This document shows, in pieces, positions 17,529 to 26,508 of a stretch of 47,571 nt of DNA. The notes beneath the pieces were generated by a model. It saw only the letters and a program-made list of their open reading frames with translations. It had not been told where the DNA came from and did no database searches. Source of the stretch: Peptococcaceae bacterium SCADC1_2_3 (GTDB lineage Bacteria > Bacillota > Desulfotomaculia > Desulfotomaculales > Nap2-2B); NCBI GenBank assembly GCA_000681355.2, contig JJNX02000009.1:1-47571 (forward strand), given 5' to 3'. A program made the translations under genes and the position numbers. Every line of letters begins with the position of its first letter. The stretch's first letter is position 1.

Positions 17529-18479
17529 GTGCCACCTGAGAACGTACTGCCCCCTTTAATAGTAATTACCGGTCCCACGGCTACAGGAAAGAGTGCCCTT
17601 GGGGTAGAAGTAGCCAAACAACTTGGCGGCGAAATTATTTCCGCTGATTCAATATTAATTTATCGTAGTATGAATATTGGAACGGCTAAACCTACTTTAG
17701 AAGAACGACAGGGTATTCCTCATTATATGATTGACCTTGTTGACCCAGATGAAAAATATAGTGTTGCTTTATACCAAAGCCAGGCCACAAAATGCATTGA
17801 GGATATAATTGAACGGGGTAAAATACCCCTTCTGGTGGGTGGAACAGGTTTATATATTCGTGCCCTTACCGAGCAATATAGTTTTCCAGGAACAGAAAAT
17901 AATCATGAGTTTAGACAAAGCCTGGTGCGTCAAGCTCAAAAATACGGTCAAGAGGCCCTTCACGCGCGCCTAGCCCAGATAGATCCTGTTACGGCTACCA
18001 GACTGCACCCCAACGATTTAAAACGCGTTATCCGGGCTTTGGAAGTATACTATCTCACCGGAAAACCATTTTCTTACTTTCAAAAAAGCGGGCAAAAGTG
18101 CAAGTATAACCTGATTATGTACGGAATAAATATGGAAAGACAACTTTTATACCGTAAAATTGAAGAACGGGTAGATAAAATGATCCGTCTAGGTTTGGTA
18201 GAAGAGGTTCAAAATTTATTAAATAAAGGTTACGATATTGGATTAACTTCTTTGCAAGGTTTAGGGTATAAAGAAATTATTACTTACCTAAAAGGAGAAA
18301 ATACTTTGGCCGAGGCAATTTATCTATTAAAACGTAACACCCGTCGCTTTGCCAAGCGTCAATTAACCTGGTTTAAAAAGGATCAACGTATTTTGTGGTT
18401 GAAGGTGGAGAAAAATAATATTTCAGAAGTTGCCCAAAATATTGCAGGAAGATATAAAGAAATGTCGAAAATTTTTTAA
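17529..18479 (+). CDS. miaA: tRNA dimethylallyltransferase
   Basis: MiaA adds a dimethylallyl group to N6 of A37 in tRNAs reading codons that start with U; MiaB then thiomethylates it. The 316 residues carry the P-loop GPTATGKS, ADSILIYRSMNIGTAKP, the DLVDPDE box, LVGGTGLYIRAL, and the C-terminal KRNTRRFAKRQLTWF. The start is GTG, 51 bases after miaB. hfq follows 30 bases later, the standard miaB-miaA-hfq order. Confidence 0.97.
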   Translation: MPPENVLPPLIVITGPTATGKSALGVEVAKQLGGEIISADSILIYRSMNIGTAKPTLEERQGIPHYMIDLVDPDEKYSVALYQSQATKCIEDIIERGKIPLLVGGTGLYIRALTEQYSFPGTENNHEFRQSLVRQAQKYGQEALHARLAQIDPVTATRLHPNDLKRVIRALEVYYLTGKPFSYFQKSGQKCKYNLIMYGINMERQLLYRKIEERVDKMIRLGLVEEVQNLLNKGYDIGLTSLQGLGYKEIITYLKGENTLAEAIYLLKRNTRRFAKRQLTWFKKDQRILWLKVEKNNISEVAQNIAGRYKEMSKIF

Positions 18480-18509
18480 GATAAAATATTTTCAACGGAG
18501 GCTTTTTAA

Positions 18510-18782
18510 ATGACCAAAACGCAACTTAATCTTCAGGATGCTTTTTTAAATCAAATACGCAAGGAAAATATTTTGGTAACAATTTTCTTGGTTAATGGAT
18601 TTCAATTAAAAGGAATGGTTAAAGGTTTTGATAATTTTACCATTATCCTGGAAAGCGAAGGTAAACAAATGATGGTTTATAAACATGCTGTTTCTACCAT
18701 AAGTCCAGGACGCCGGTTAAATACTTCTTTTTCGGAACCAAAAACAAGCCCGAATGTTTCTCCGCCCGAAGGAGGACATTAA
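18510..18782 (+). CDS. hfq: RNA chaperone Hfq
   Basis: Hfq forms a hexameric ring that binds U-rich and A-rich RNA. The Sm1 ([29 protein letters not shown] region) and Sm2 motifs are intact; Sm2 reads [11 protein letters not shown], a variant of the usual Tyr-Lys-His-Ala motif with the distal and proximal face residues kept. A 20-residue Ser/Pro-rich tail follows the Sm fold. The ATG is behind GGAGG. It is followed at 5 bases by the PLP enzyme gene, as in Bacillus (hfq near ynbB). Confidence 0.97.
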   Translation: MTKTQLNLQDAFLNQIRKENILVTIFLVNGFQLKGMVKGFDNFTIILESEGKQMMVYKHAVSTISPGRRLNTSFSEPKTSPNVSPPEGGH

Positions 18783-18787
18783 ATTTT

Positions 18788-20026
18788 TTGACCTGTTTAA
18801 TTTCTTTAGCGGATGAAGTGGAACAAGAAACACAATTAGTATTCCGGGAACTAGAAGACCTGGCTTTTCATAATTATATCCGGGTTTTAAAGGCTTTTCG
18901 CCAGTTTAAAGTTAGTGATTATCACCTTCAAGGCTCTACTGGTTACGGGTATGATGACCAAGGGCGTGAAATTTTAGAAAAAATTTACGCCCAGTTGTTT
19001 GGGGCCGAAAAAGCTTTGGTACGGGGACAAGTTGTTAGCGGAACTCACGCTATTGCCCTTTGTTTATACGGGATTTTACGACCTGGCGACGAATTGCTTA
19101 CCGTCCAGGGTGCTCCATATGATACCCTGGCAGAAATGATTGGGATTCAAGGCGAGGCTGCTGGTTCGTTAAAAGAACTTGGTATTATTTACCGGCAGGT
19201 AGATCTTCTTCCTGACGGCAACCTTAATTGGGGTGAAATTGTAAATGCGCTTAACAAAAAAACCCGGCTAGTCTTACTGCAGCGCTCCCGCGGCTACCGG
19301 TGGACTTCTCCTTTAAAATTAGCTCAAATAAAAGAAGTAACTAAATTTATTAAAGAACGTTTTCCTGAAGTGATAATTTTTATTGACAATTGTTACGGCG
19401 AATTTGTAGATACAACTGAACCCACTGCAATAGGGGTTGATCTGGCAGCAGGTTCACTGCTTAAAAATCCGGGAGGCGGTTTGGCCCCAACGGGGGGTTA
19501 TGTGGTTGGTAAGCACCACTTGGTGGAAATGGCGGCCAACCGTTGGACTGCCCCAGGCCTTGGTGCAACGATAGGACCCTCTCTTAACTTGCAACGTCTT
19601 TTTTTTCAAGGCTTATTTTTAGCCCCCCACGTAGTTAAAGAGTCCTTAAAAGGAGCAGTTTTTACGGCCTGTTTATTTGCCAGGCTAGGCTTTCCTGTTT
19701 CCCCAACATTTAATGAAAAGCGAACAGATATTATCCAGGCCATTGACCTTGGCTCGTCTGAAAAACTAGTCTCTTTTTGCCGGGCTATTCAAGAAACCTC
19801 ACCGGTAAATGCTCATGTTCGTCCAGAACCAGCAAAAATACCAGGTTATGCTGAGGCTATTATTATGGCTGCCGGTACTTTTGCCCAAGGAAGTTCCATT
19901 GAGTTAAGCGCCGATGGGCCCATGCACCCGCCATACATTGCCTACCTGCAAGGAGGCTTAGCCTATGAACATATTAAGCTGGCCGTACTTTCTGCTGCCC
20001 GGGTCCTGCTAAAAGAAAGGGAATAA
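18788..20026 (+). CDS. Methionine gamma-lyase-like PLP enzyme (YnbB / aluminium-resistance family)
   Basis: 412 residues of the Cys/Met-metabolism PLP fold. It begins with an N-terminal helix (LADEVEQETQLVFRELE) and the family signature STGYGYDDQGRE. The cofactor loop follows: FIDNCYGEFVDTTEP positions the PLP-binding Asp, and the Schiff-base Lys is in AGSLLKNPGGG. The family is annotated as methionine gamma-lyase or aluminium-resistance protein, but its true substrate is not established. The TTG start lies 12 bases after GGAGG, a long spacing. A LysR regulator follows after 3 bases and may control, or be controlled with, this gene. Confidence 0.9.
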   Translation: MTCLISLADEVEQETQLVFRELEDLAFHNYIRVLKAFRQFKVSDYHLQGSTGYGYDDQGREILEKIYAQLFGAEKALVRGQVVSGTHAIALCLYGILRPGDELLTVQGAPYDTLAEMIGIQGEAAGSLKELGIIYRQVDLLPDGNLNWGEIVNALNKKTRLVLLQRSRGYRWTSPLKLAQIKEVTKFIKERFPEVIIFIDNCYGEFVDTTEPTAIGVDLAAGSLLKNPGGGLAPTGGYVVGKHHLVEMAANRWTAPGLGATIGPSLNLQRLFFQGLFLAPHVVKESLKGAVFTACLFARLGFPVSPTFNEKRTDIIQAIDLGSSEKLVSFCRAIQETSPVNAHVRPEPAKIPGYAEAIIMAAGTFAQGSSIELSADGPMHPPYIAYLQGGLAYEHIKLAVLSAARVLLKERE

Positions 20027-20029
20027 TTA

Positions 20030-20959
20030 ATGAACTTTAAGCAATTAGAGACTTTTTTACGGGTTGTAGAATGGCAAAGTTTTACTAAAGCCGCGCAACA
20101 TTTATATTTAAGCCAGCCAACCATAAGTTTGCAAATCAAAGCCTTAGAAAAGGAACTGCAGGTTATCTTGTTTCAGCGTAATGAAAAAAAAGTTACCCTT
20201 ACTGAAGCAGGCCGTCTTTTTTACCCTGAAGTAAAGCAAATCTTACACCATTACTACAATATTCAGGCAGGCTTGGAAGACTTGAAAGAATTAAAAACCG
20301 GACGGTTAATGATTGGAGCCAGTACCATCCCCGGCGAATATTTATTACCCCAAATAATTGGTGACTTTCACCATAAATACCCGGGAATAAAAATAAATTT
20401 ACGTATTTCGGACAGTGCAAGCATTGGAGCAAAGGTTCGTCATAAGGAGATTGATGTAGGTATTGTTGGCCTTCCGTTTACTGAAGATGATATTGTCTGT
20501 ACGCCCTGGATAAAAGATTATTTAGTTTTAATTGTCCCCCCACAACATAAATGGGCCCAACTAAAAAGTATTAACTTGAAAGAATTAAGAAAAGAACCGA
20601 TAATCATACGGGAACCAGGATCAGGAACCAGGCGAACAATAGAATTACTTTTAGAAAAAAAGGGGGTTAGTTTTAAGGACCTTAAGGTAACAATGGAGTT
20701 GGGAAGTACCAGGGCAATAATTACGGCTGTTTTGTCCGGCACCGGGATAAGTATTGTTTCCTTCTTTGCTGCTCATGATCTGGTGGGGTTAAATAAACTT
20801 AGCCTTATTTCCTTTAAAGATGTTGATTTTAAGCGCTATTTATACATCATTCACCCTAAAAAATGGTGGGGAAATTTTGCCGCTAAAGCTTTTTTTTCTT
20901 TTTTAAAAACCAAAAATATTTGGGCGCTTTATGACACCAAATCAGGTAGTTTATCTTGA
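20030..20959 (+). CDS. LysR-family transcriptional regulator
   Basis: 309 residues: an N-terminal winged helix-turn-helix (MNFKQLETFLRVVEWQSFTKAAQ; LSQPTISLQIKALE) and a periplasmic-binding-like effector domain (about 88-300) with the GASTIPGEYLLP start typical of the CysL/YeiE-like branch. The start is ATG. It sits 3 bases after the PLP enzyme, so the effector may be a sulfur or amino-acid metabolite; this is inference. The last codons overlap the -35 box of the sigH promoter. Confidence 0.93.
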   Translation: MNFKQLETFLRVVEWQSFTKAAQHLYLSQPTISLQIKALEKELQVILFQRNEKKVTLTEAGRLFYPEVKQILHHYYNIQAGLEDLKELKTGRLMIGASTIPGEYLLPQIIGDFHHKYPGIKINLRISDSASIGAKVRHKEIDVGIVGLPFTEDDIVCTPWIKDYLVLIVPPQHKWAQLKSINLKELRKEPIIIREPGSGTRRTIELLLEKKGVSFKDLKVTMELGSTRAIITAVLSGTGISIVSFFAAHDLVGLNKLSLISFKDVDFKRYLYIIHPKKWWGNFAAKAFFSFLKTKNIWALYDTKSGSLS

Positions 20960-20985
20960 CTTTTCTTTTATCTTTACGGTATAAT
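20956..20985 (+). promoter_or_regulatory. Strong SigA-type promoter upstream of sigH
   Basis: TTGACT (20956-20961), an 18-base spacer and TATAAT (20980-20985): the best promoter match in the window. The -35 overlaps the lysR stop codon. The leader to the sigH GTG is about 60 bases. Confidence 0.78.
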
Positions 20986-21048
20986 AACTAGAAATGTTGT
21001 GGTACTAATTAAGGCATAAGGCAAAATTACCAGAGGTGGGGGGATACA

Positions 21049-21699
21049 GTGGGGCTAAATGTTCCTAAAGAAGTATCGTTTGACGCTTATGGCTTATTAG
21101 TTGACGAAGAAATAATTGAGTATATCCATGAAGGTGATGACGAAGCTCTGGAGTACTTAATTAACAAGTATAAAAACTTTGTGAGAGCAAAAGCACGTTC
21201 GTATTTCTTAATCGGCGCCGATAAAGAAGATATTTATCAAGAAGGAATGATTGGTCTTTATAAAGCAATTCGTGATTTTAAAATGGACAAGCTATCCTCT
21301 TTTCGGGCCTTTGCGGAGTTATGTATTACCCGTCAAATTATAACAGCCATTAAAACCGCAACAAGACAAAAACATGTTCCACTAAACTCATACATTTCTT
21401 TAAATAAGCCCATCTACGATGAAGACTCCGATCGCACCCTCCTGGATATAATTTCCCAAACCAAGATTGCTGACCCGGAAGAACTGATTATTAGTAAGGA
21501 AGAATTTTATCATATTGAAGAAAAAATGGGGGAAATTTTAAGTTCTTTAGAATGGAAGGTGCTAACATCATACCTGGAGGGTAAGTCTTATCAGGAAATA
21601 GCCGAAGATTTAAAAAGGCACGTTAAGTCAATTGATAATGCTTTGCAACGAGTAAAGCGCAAGCTGGAAAGATACCTTGAAAAACAACATGAACCTTAA
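21049..21699 (+). CDS. sigH: RNA polymerase sporulation sigma factor SigH
   Basis: SigH (Spo0H) directs early sporulation and transition-state genes. The 216 residues match it along most of the length: region 2 LINKYKNFVRAKARSYFLIGADKEDIYQEGMIGLYKAIRDF (core and -10 recognition) and region 4 SYQEIAEDLKRHVKSIDNALQRVKRKLERYL. The start is GTG. In most Firmicutes sigH lies next to rpmG-secE-nusG; here it stands alone between lysR and the sdh operon. It has its own strong promoter and converges on sdhB across a shared hairpin terminator. Confidence 0.93.
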   Translation: MGLNVPKEVSFDAYGLLVDEEIIEYIHEGDDEALEYLINKYKNFVRAKARSYFLIGADKEDIYQEGMIGLYKAIRDFKMDKLSSFRAFAELCITRQIITAIKTATRQKHVPLNSYISLNKPIYDEDSDRTLLDIISQTKIADPEELIISKEEFYHIEEKMGEILSSLEWKVLTSYLEGKSYQEIAEDLKRHVKSIDNALQRVKRKLERYLEKQHEP

Positions 21700-21870
21700 T
21701 TCTTAAACGCAGATTTTCAAGCTAGTCAGTCCTAAATAGCCCTTAACTTTTAAGATTAAACAATCTGAGAATATAACGAACTCTAAAAATAAATGGATAT
21801 TTTTACTTAAAGCTACGGTAAAGCGATATTTTTCTTTTATCTGCTGAAAAAAGCACGTAAGATTGAAACA

Positions 21871-21924
21871 AAAACCAGGGTATAATACTCATATCAGAAA
21901 AATATTTTAGAATACCCTGGTTTT
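21871..21924. terminator. Bidirectional terminator between sigH and sdhB
   Basis: 13-base perfect arms (AAAACCAGGGTAT and ATACCCTGGTTTT) close a 28-base loop. On the minus strand the stem runs into TTTTTG, fitting the end of sdhCAB; on the plus strand it ends in TTTT, fitting the end of sigH. It lies 28 bases past the sdhB stop. Confidence 0.78.
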
Positions 21925-21952
21925 ATGCTAATTTTTCGAGTTGCAGTTAATT

Positions 21953-22681
21953 TTAACCTGCTCTTAAGCCTGCAATCAATAACTTCCGGCGTACGTAAGC
22001 CAGTTGTTTTTGCAAAGGAATTTGTTGCGGACAGTAACTATCACATGCCATTAGAGCAGTGCAGCCAAAAACCCCATCATCTGACCCCACAATTTCATAA
22101 TATTGATGGTCTGTCCGGTTATCCCGCGGATCTAACATGAAACGAGATATTTTGTTGATACCTGCGGCTCCTAAAAAGTCTTCCCTGATATTCATAGTTA
22201 TGCACGTGGCAATACAACAACCGCACTCGATACAACGATCAGCTTCATAAATGTTTAAAGCTGTTTTGTTGTCCATACGCTCTTCCAACTCATTTTCATT
22301 GAAAGCTTTATTTGTATGAATCCATGATTCCGTTCTTAAATTACACTCTCTAAACCAGATACCTGTATCTACGGAGAGATCTCCAATCAGCTTGAAAACA
22401 GGCAGCGGGTAGAGTGTAATTTTTCTTTTTAGGTCACTAACTGGTGTTCTGCAAGCAAGCTTAGGCTTTCCATTAACAATCATGCCACAAGAACCGCAAA
22501 TACCTGCCCGGCAGCAGAAATCAAAAATTAAAGTGGGATCTTGCTCTTCACGAATCCTTGTTAATGCAATGAAAAGATTCATTTGGGGTTCTTCTTGCAA
22601 GCGATAGGTTTGAATATATGGTCTTATATCGGGTGTATTTGGATTGAATCGAAAAATATTAAAAATAAGCTCACGTGCCAT
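21953..22681 (-). CDS. sdhB: Succinate dehydrogenase/fumarate reductase iron-sulfur subunit
   Basis: Carries electrons from the flavin subunit to the membrane haem subunit through three clusters. The 242 residues contain the [2Fe-2S] ligands CCRAGICGSC plus a distal Cys, then two ferredoxin-type motifs: CIECGCCIATC for the [4Fe-4S] cluster and CTALMACDSYCP for the [3Fe-4S] cluster. Length is close to the Wolinella FrdB type. It is the last gene of the C-A-B operon on the minus strand, 27 bases after sdhA with GGAGGG as Shine-Dalgarno. Direction in vivo (succinate oxidation or fumarate reduction) cannot be read from sequence. Confidence 0.95.
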   Translation of the reverse strand: MARELIFNIFRFNPNTPDIRPYIQTYRLQEEPQMNLFIALTRIREEQDPTLIFDFCCRAGICGSCGMIVNGKPKLACRTPVSDLKRKITLYPLPVFKLIGDLSVDTGIWFRECNLRTESWIHTNKAFNENELEERMDNKTALNIYEADRCIECGCCIATCITMNIREDFLGAAGINKISRFMLDPRDNRTDHQYYEIVGSDDGVFGCTALMACDSYCPQQIPLQKQLAYVRRKLLIAGLRAG

Positions 22682-22708
22682 TGCTTTTTATTTTCCCTCC
22701 CTTTTCTA

Positions 22709-24523
22709 TTATTTAGTAGCAGATTCTCCATAGCCACGTTCTCCAGGGGGTAGTTCCGTGATTACAGGGTCCTCATATTTTAGTACCGGTAAGTCTGCGT
22801 TTAGATCAGACCAGTAAGACAGGGTGCGTTTTAGCCAGTTAGCATCATCTCTTTTGGGATAATCTTCACGGTAATGAGCGCCGCGGCTTTCTGTCCTTGT
22901 TACTGCGCCGTAAGAAATGCAAATAGCAAGCCTGATCATACCGGGAAGCCTTAAAGCCTGCCCTAATTCTGGACTTGCTCCCATACCACCAGATTTAAGT
23001 TTAATATTTTGTGACCGTTTGTATAATTCCCGAAGTTCGTCTACTGCTTCTTGCAGGTCCTTACCATTACGAAAAATACCTACTTTATCCCAAAGGATTT
23101 CTCCCATACGAGTTCTTAGCTTGTAAACGTCTTCCTTACCATTTTTTCCTTCAATTAATTTTTTAATCCGGTCCTTCTGTTTAGCAACGTTATCTTCAAT
23201 CATTTGATAACTATAGCTTAAGGTAGTTCCCAATGTATATTCCGTACATTTTTTGCCTACTATTTTACCTGTAACTACAGTCTCAGCCACGGAATTACCT
23301 CCCAGACGGTTAAAGCCGTGCATATCCCAACACATTGCTTCACCGGCTGCAAACAACCCCTTTAAGCCGTAAGCTGCACCGTCAATGTTAGTCCTTATGC
23401 CACCCATACTGTAATGCTGGGTGGGTCGTACCGGAATGAGATTTTTTTCCGGATGAACACCATGAAATATACAGATTTCAGCAATTTCACGTAAGTTGGT
23501 GTAAATATGTTTGGCTCCCAGATGTCTTATATCAAGCCATAAGTGTTCAATACCGGAAGGATGTTTAATTCCAAGTCCTTTAAGTATATGCCTCATCATA
23601 TGCCGGGACACTACGTCACGAGAAGCCAGCTCTTTCTTTTTAGGTTCGTAGTCTGGCATAAACCGGTATAAATTTTTATCTAACAAGTAACCTCCATCAC
23701 CCCGGGCACCTTCTGTGATTAATACCCAGTCGGGGACAATACCCGTTGGATGGAACTGAACTGCTTCCATATTACCAAGAGGGACAATACCAGTTTCTTG
23801 GGCAATAAACATGCCATTGCCTTCATTAATAACGGCATTGGTAGAAGCAGCATATAATCGACCATATCCCCCTGTTGCTATTAACGTAGCCTTGGATAAA
23901 TAAACTACCAGCTCTCCAGTACGCAGGCAGCGAGCTACAACCCCCTTGCAATATTCCCCATCATGTATAAGAGAAATGGCTTCCATACGGTCATGAATGG
24001 TAATCCCCATTTTAACTACCACTGAATCTATTGTATAAAGCATGCAGTGACCGGTACCATCAGAGGTATAACAGGTACGCCATTTAGCAGTCCCACCAAA
24101 ATCACGGGCAGTGATGTAACCTTCTTTATCCTTGGTATCTTCAACTTCCTGGCCGTTGGGCAGCTTCTTTTTACCAGCTACCACCCGGTTCCAGGGTGTA
24201 CCCCAATATGATAGCTCTCTGACGGCAACAGGTGAAGTTTCACAAAAAAGTCGCACAACATCCTGGTCACTGCCCCAGTCAGAGCCTTTTACTGTATCAG
24301 CAAAGTGAATATCTGTGTTATCGCCATAACCCATGGCTATGTTCCCCAGCGATGCCTGCATTCCACCTTGAGCAGCACAACTATGTGAACGTCTAGGAGG
24401 AACAATACTTAAAATAATTACGTCTAACCCTGCTTCAGCGGCAGCAATTGCAGCTCGTCCACCTGCTAGTCCAGCTCCCACGATTAAAACATCTGTAGTA
24501 TGTATTCTTCTATATGTACCCAT
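22709..24523 (-). CDS. sdhA: Succinate dehydrogenase/fumarate reductase flavoprotein subunit
   Basis: The catalytic subunit. The 604 residues start with the FAD-binding VLIVGAGLAGGRAA. The RRSHSCAAQGGMQA motif (about 45-58) holds the His that binds FAD covalently. The substrate site includes VQFHPTG, EGARGDGGYL and RPTQHYSMGGI. Sequence style and the C-A-B order match the epsilonproteobacterial/Wolinella quinol:fumarate reductase group rather than mitochondrial Sdh. With the fumarase and methylmalonyl-CoA genes downstream it fits the succinate-fumarate step of propionate oxidation. ATG after AGGAGGTGG. Confidence 0.96.
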   Translation of the reverse strand: MGTYRRIHTTDVLIVGAGLAGGRAAIAAAEAGLDVIILSIVPPRRSHSCAAQGGMQASLGNIAMGYGDNTDIHFADTVKGSDWGSDQDVVRLFCETSPVAVRELSYWGTPWNRVVAGKKKLPNGQEVEDTKDKEGYITARDFGGTAKWRTCYTSDGTGHCMLYTIDSVVVKMGITIHDRMEAISLIHDGEYCKGVVARCLRTGELVVYLSKATLIATGGYGRLYAASTNAVINEGNGMFIAQETGIVPLGNMEAVQFHPTGIVPDWVLITEGARGDGGYLLDKNLYRFMPDYEPKKKELASRDVVSRHMMRHILKGLGIKHPSGIEHLWLDIRHLGAKHIYTNLREIAEICIFHGVHPEKNLIPVRPTQHYSMGGIRTNIDGAAYGLKGLFAAGEAMCWDMHGFNRLGGNSVAETVVTGKIVGKKCTEYTLGTTLSYSYQMIEDNVAKQKDRIKKLIEGKNGKEDVYKLRTRMGEILWDKVGIFRNGKDLQEAVDELRELYKRSQNIKLKSGGMGASPELGQALRLPGMIRLAICISYGAVTRTESRGAHYREDYPKRDDANWLKRTLSYWSDLNADLPVLKYEDPVITELPPGERGYGESATK

Positions 24524-24545
24524 TACAGGCCACCTCCTTTCTGTA

Positions 24546-25319
24546 TTAATGAATTAAAATATTTGTAGGAATTAAAGCCATAGTCTTGAGCGTTCCTAAA
24601 GTGATAAAAGCCAGAATGACCATCAATACACTAATTGTTTTTAAAACATAGCCTGCTGTATGGTAGTTGACCCAGCCCCATTTGGCAAACTGGCGATAAA
24701 GACCAAATCCAACATGGTATTCGCATATAATAATTAAGATTGCATAAAACCACAAGAAAGAAGGGCCTATTCCTTTCATGCCTTCTACTATAGCACCTTG
24801 AACACGTGCAGCGCTGATGACAGCATAAAAACCAACGCCAGTTTGGAAAAACCGTACAAAGTAATCAGACACTATTACCCATAAGTGAACACTGACAAAA
24901 GCAAACAAGATGATGCCCGTAATTACCTGAAACACCCAAATCCAGGTATCTGTGTGCCCCAGCATTTTAGCATGGTTCCAGGTTATTCTAAACTCCGAAT
25001 ACTTGTTAGGAATTTTCCGTGCGGCGCAAATCGCATGCACGTAAAAGATCAAAACCGTAATGGGAATACCTATCGGAGCAAGGTAGTATTTATCTAAAAA
25101 TACAGAAAGGGCATCAAAAATTTGCGGACCGAGAAGAATCGAAGATACAAACAACAGGTGCATCCAGACAAATAACGCCATTCCAAGGCCCGCTACCAAT
25201 TCAAGTAAATCTAAGTATACCTCTATCTTTCCTGTCTTACCAGGAACCTTTTGTTTAGGACGTTGCAACACAGAAGTTGGTATAGAAACTGTACTGTTAC
25301 TAGCAACATTTGATTCCAA
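24546..25319 (-). CDS. sdhC: Dihaem cytochrome b subunit of succinate dehydrogenase/fumarate reductase
   Basis: A 257-residue membrane anchor with five hydrophobic helices. His54, His95, His145 and His202 lie in four helices at the spacing of the haem ligands of Wolinella FrdC (about 256 residues), so two b haems are expected. It would pass electrons between SdhB and menaquinone across the membrane; with haems on both sides it could use the proton potential to drive the unfavourable oxidation of succinate. The start is TTG, with AAAGGAG 10 bases upstream. It is the first gene of the operon; its promoter in the AT-rich region upstream was not pinned down. Confidence 0.92.
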   Translation of the reverse strand: MESNVASNSTVSIPTSVLQRPKQKVPGKTGKIEVYLDLLELVAGLGMALFVWMHLLFVSSILLGPQIFDALSVFLDKYYLAPIGIPITVLIFYVHAICAARKIPNKYSEFRITWNHAKMLGHTDTWIWVFQVITGIILFAFVSVHLWVIVSDYFVRFFQTGVGFYAVISAARVQGAIVEGMKGIGPSFLWFYAILIIICEYHVGFGLYRQFAKWGWVNYHTAGYVLKTISVLMVILAFITLGTLKTMALIPTNILIH

Positions 25320-26045
25320 TCTCTTAAATCTCCTTTCTTTTTAAATTACCTGCAAATTTTGAATTTAAACAAAAAAAATAACTTCCCCTCCTTTCTTTAT
25401 ATAAAAGTTAATTACCTAGTTCATTTATATAAGTAAGAAAGTTTTAACATATTAGTATGATTTCATATTAAAGGCAATAATAAACTTAAAAGTAAAATTT
25501 AAGAGTAATAAAAGAACCTTAAAAAGTTTTTATTCAAATTAATTATAGTTACGGGATTTATTGTTTGTCAAGGAATTTTTGAAAAAAACAATGATTTAAT
25601 GAAAAAAGCTAAGAAAAAAATATCAGCAATGTGGTATATTATGTGGTATATTATACTAAAAAAATTAGAAAAAACTTTAAAAATATTTTTGGATTATTAA
25701 AAGGTTTAAATTAATATATCTCGAATTATGTAACTGTTGTATGTTATGCTGAATGTAGGGCGATATATTGAAAAATTAGAGGCAGGATATTTATAAAATC
25801 TTTAACAAGGTTCCAAGTGGCAAAGAATTTTAGTGATAGAGTGGAGTGTGATGTTCGAAAATTTAAAAAAAAGAAGCGAAAATTCATGATGACAGGGGGC
25901 AGCTTAAAAGAAATACCCTTAGTTTCAATTATTGGTGAATTAAATAGACAAATTATTTTTCGAAGCTTCAACCGCTGGTTATTTAAGTGATTTTTAGCCT
26001 TTAAACAAGTATGGTTATTTCCGAAAATATGTTTTAGAAGGGGCA
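25320..26045. other. AT-rich divergent intergenic region between sdhC and the MaoC gene
   Basis: 726 bases, strongly AT-rich, between diverging operons. Nearest sdhC is a leader with two Shine-Dalgarno-like stretches on the minus strand (one at about 25380-25395). A 12-base tandem repeat lies at 25629-25652. From about 25770 to 25990 the plus strand is open for some 70 codons without a convincing start; its Lys/Arg-rich translation (ending LNRQIIFRSFNRWLFK) is not recognised and may be a decayed gene. No RNA gene was seen. Confidence 0.5.
25629..25652. repeat. 12-base tandem repeat, possible operator
   Basis: ATGTGGTATATT occurs twice head to tail and is followed by ATACTA. The unit contains TATATT, so it overlaps -10-like sequence. 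It lies 310 bases from sdhC and about 400 bases from the MaoC gene. A regulator binding site is possible but unproven. Confidence 0.4.
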
Positions 26046-26051
26046 GTGGAA

Positions 26052-26495
26052 ATGGGATTATTTTTTGAAGATTTTGAAGTAGGGCAAGAATTTAGCAGTG
26101 CAGCCAGAACAATTACGGAGACAGATGTAGTAATGTTTGCGGCTCTTACCGGGGATTATAATTCTTTACATACTGATGTGGAATACGCCAAAACAACCCA
26201 GTTTGGCCAGCGTCTTGCCCATGGTTTATTAGGACTTTCTCTTGTTTCCGGTTTAATGATGCGCGCTCAAATCTTTGAAGGAACAATTATAGCTTTTTTA
26301 AGCATCGACAATTGGCGGTTTACTGGCCCTATTTTTATTGGTGATACCGTCCACTTTAAAATGAAAATTGCCCAAAAGAAAGAAACTTCCAAAGCAGACA
26401 GGGGTATTATTGTGCGCGAAGTATCTTTAATTAACCAACGTGGGGAGGTAGTTCAGCAAGGCCAAATGACTGTGATGGTTAGAAGAAAAACATAG
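26052..26495 (+). CDS. MaoC-family (R)-specific enoyl-CoA hydratase-like protein
   Basis: A hot-dog-fold protein of 147 residues. It has the hydratase-2 motif: FAALTGDYNSLHTDVEYA, where Asp and His are the catalytic pair, then QRLAHGLLGLSLVSGL. The likely reaction is hydration of a trans-2-enoyl-CoA; the exact acyl group is unknown. I chose the ATG at 26052, 8 bases after AAGGGG; a GTG at 26046 is too close to the Shine-Dalgarno. The BadH-like dehydrogenase follows 13 bases later, so the two enzymes could act in sequence (hydration, then oxidation of the hydroxyacyl-CoA). Confidence 0.88.
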   Translation: MGLFFEDFEVGQEFSSAARTITETDVVMFAALTGDYNSLHTDVEYAKTTQFGQRLAHGLLGLSLVSGLMMRAQIFEGTIIAFLSIDNWRFTGPIFIGDTVHFKMKIAQKKETSKADRGIIVREVSLINQRGEVVQQGQMTVMVRRKT

Positions 26496-26508
26496 GAGGT
26501 AAAAAATA

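Noticed and set aside
25744-25971. 75-codon open frame on the minus strand in the sdhC-MaoC intergenic region
   Set aside because: Composition is Phe/Ile/Leu-rich as expected from AT-rich DNA, no Shine-Dalgarno, no recognisable motif; the opposite strand is also open.
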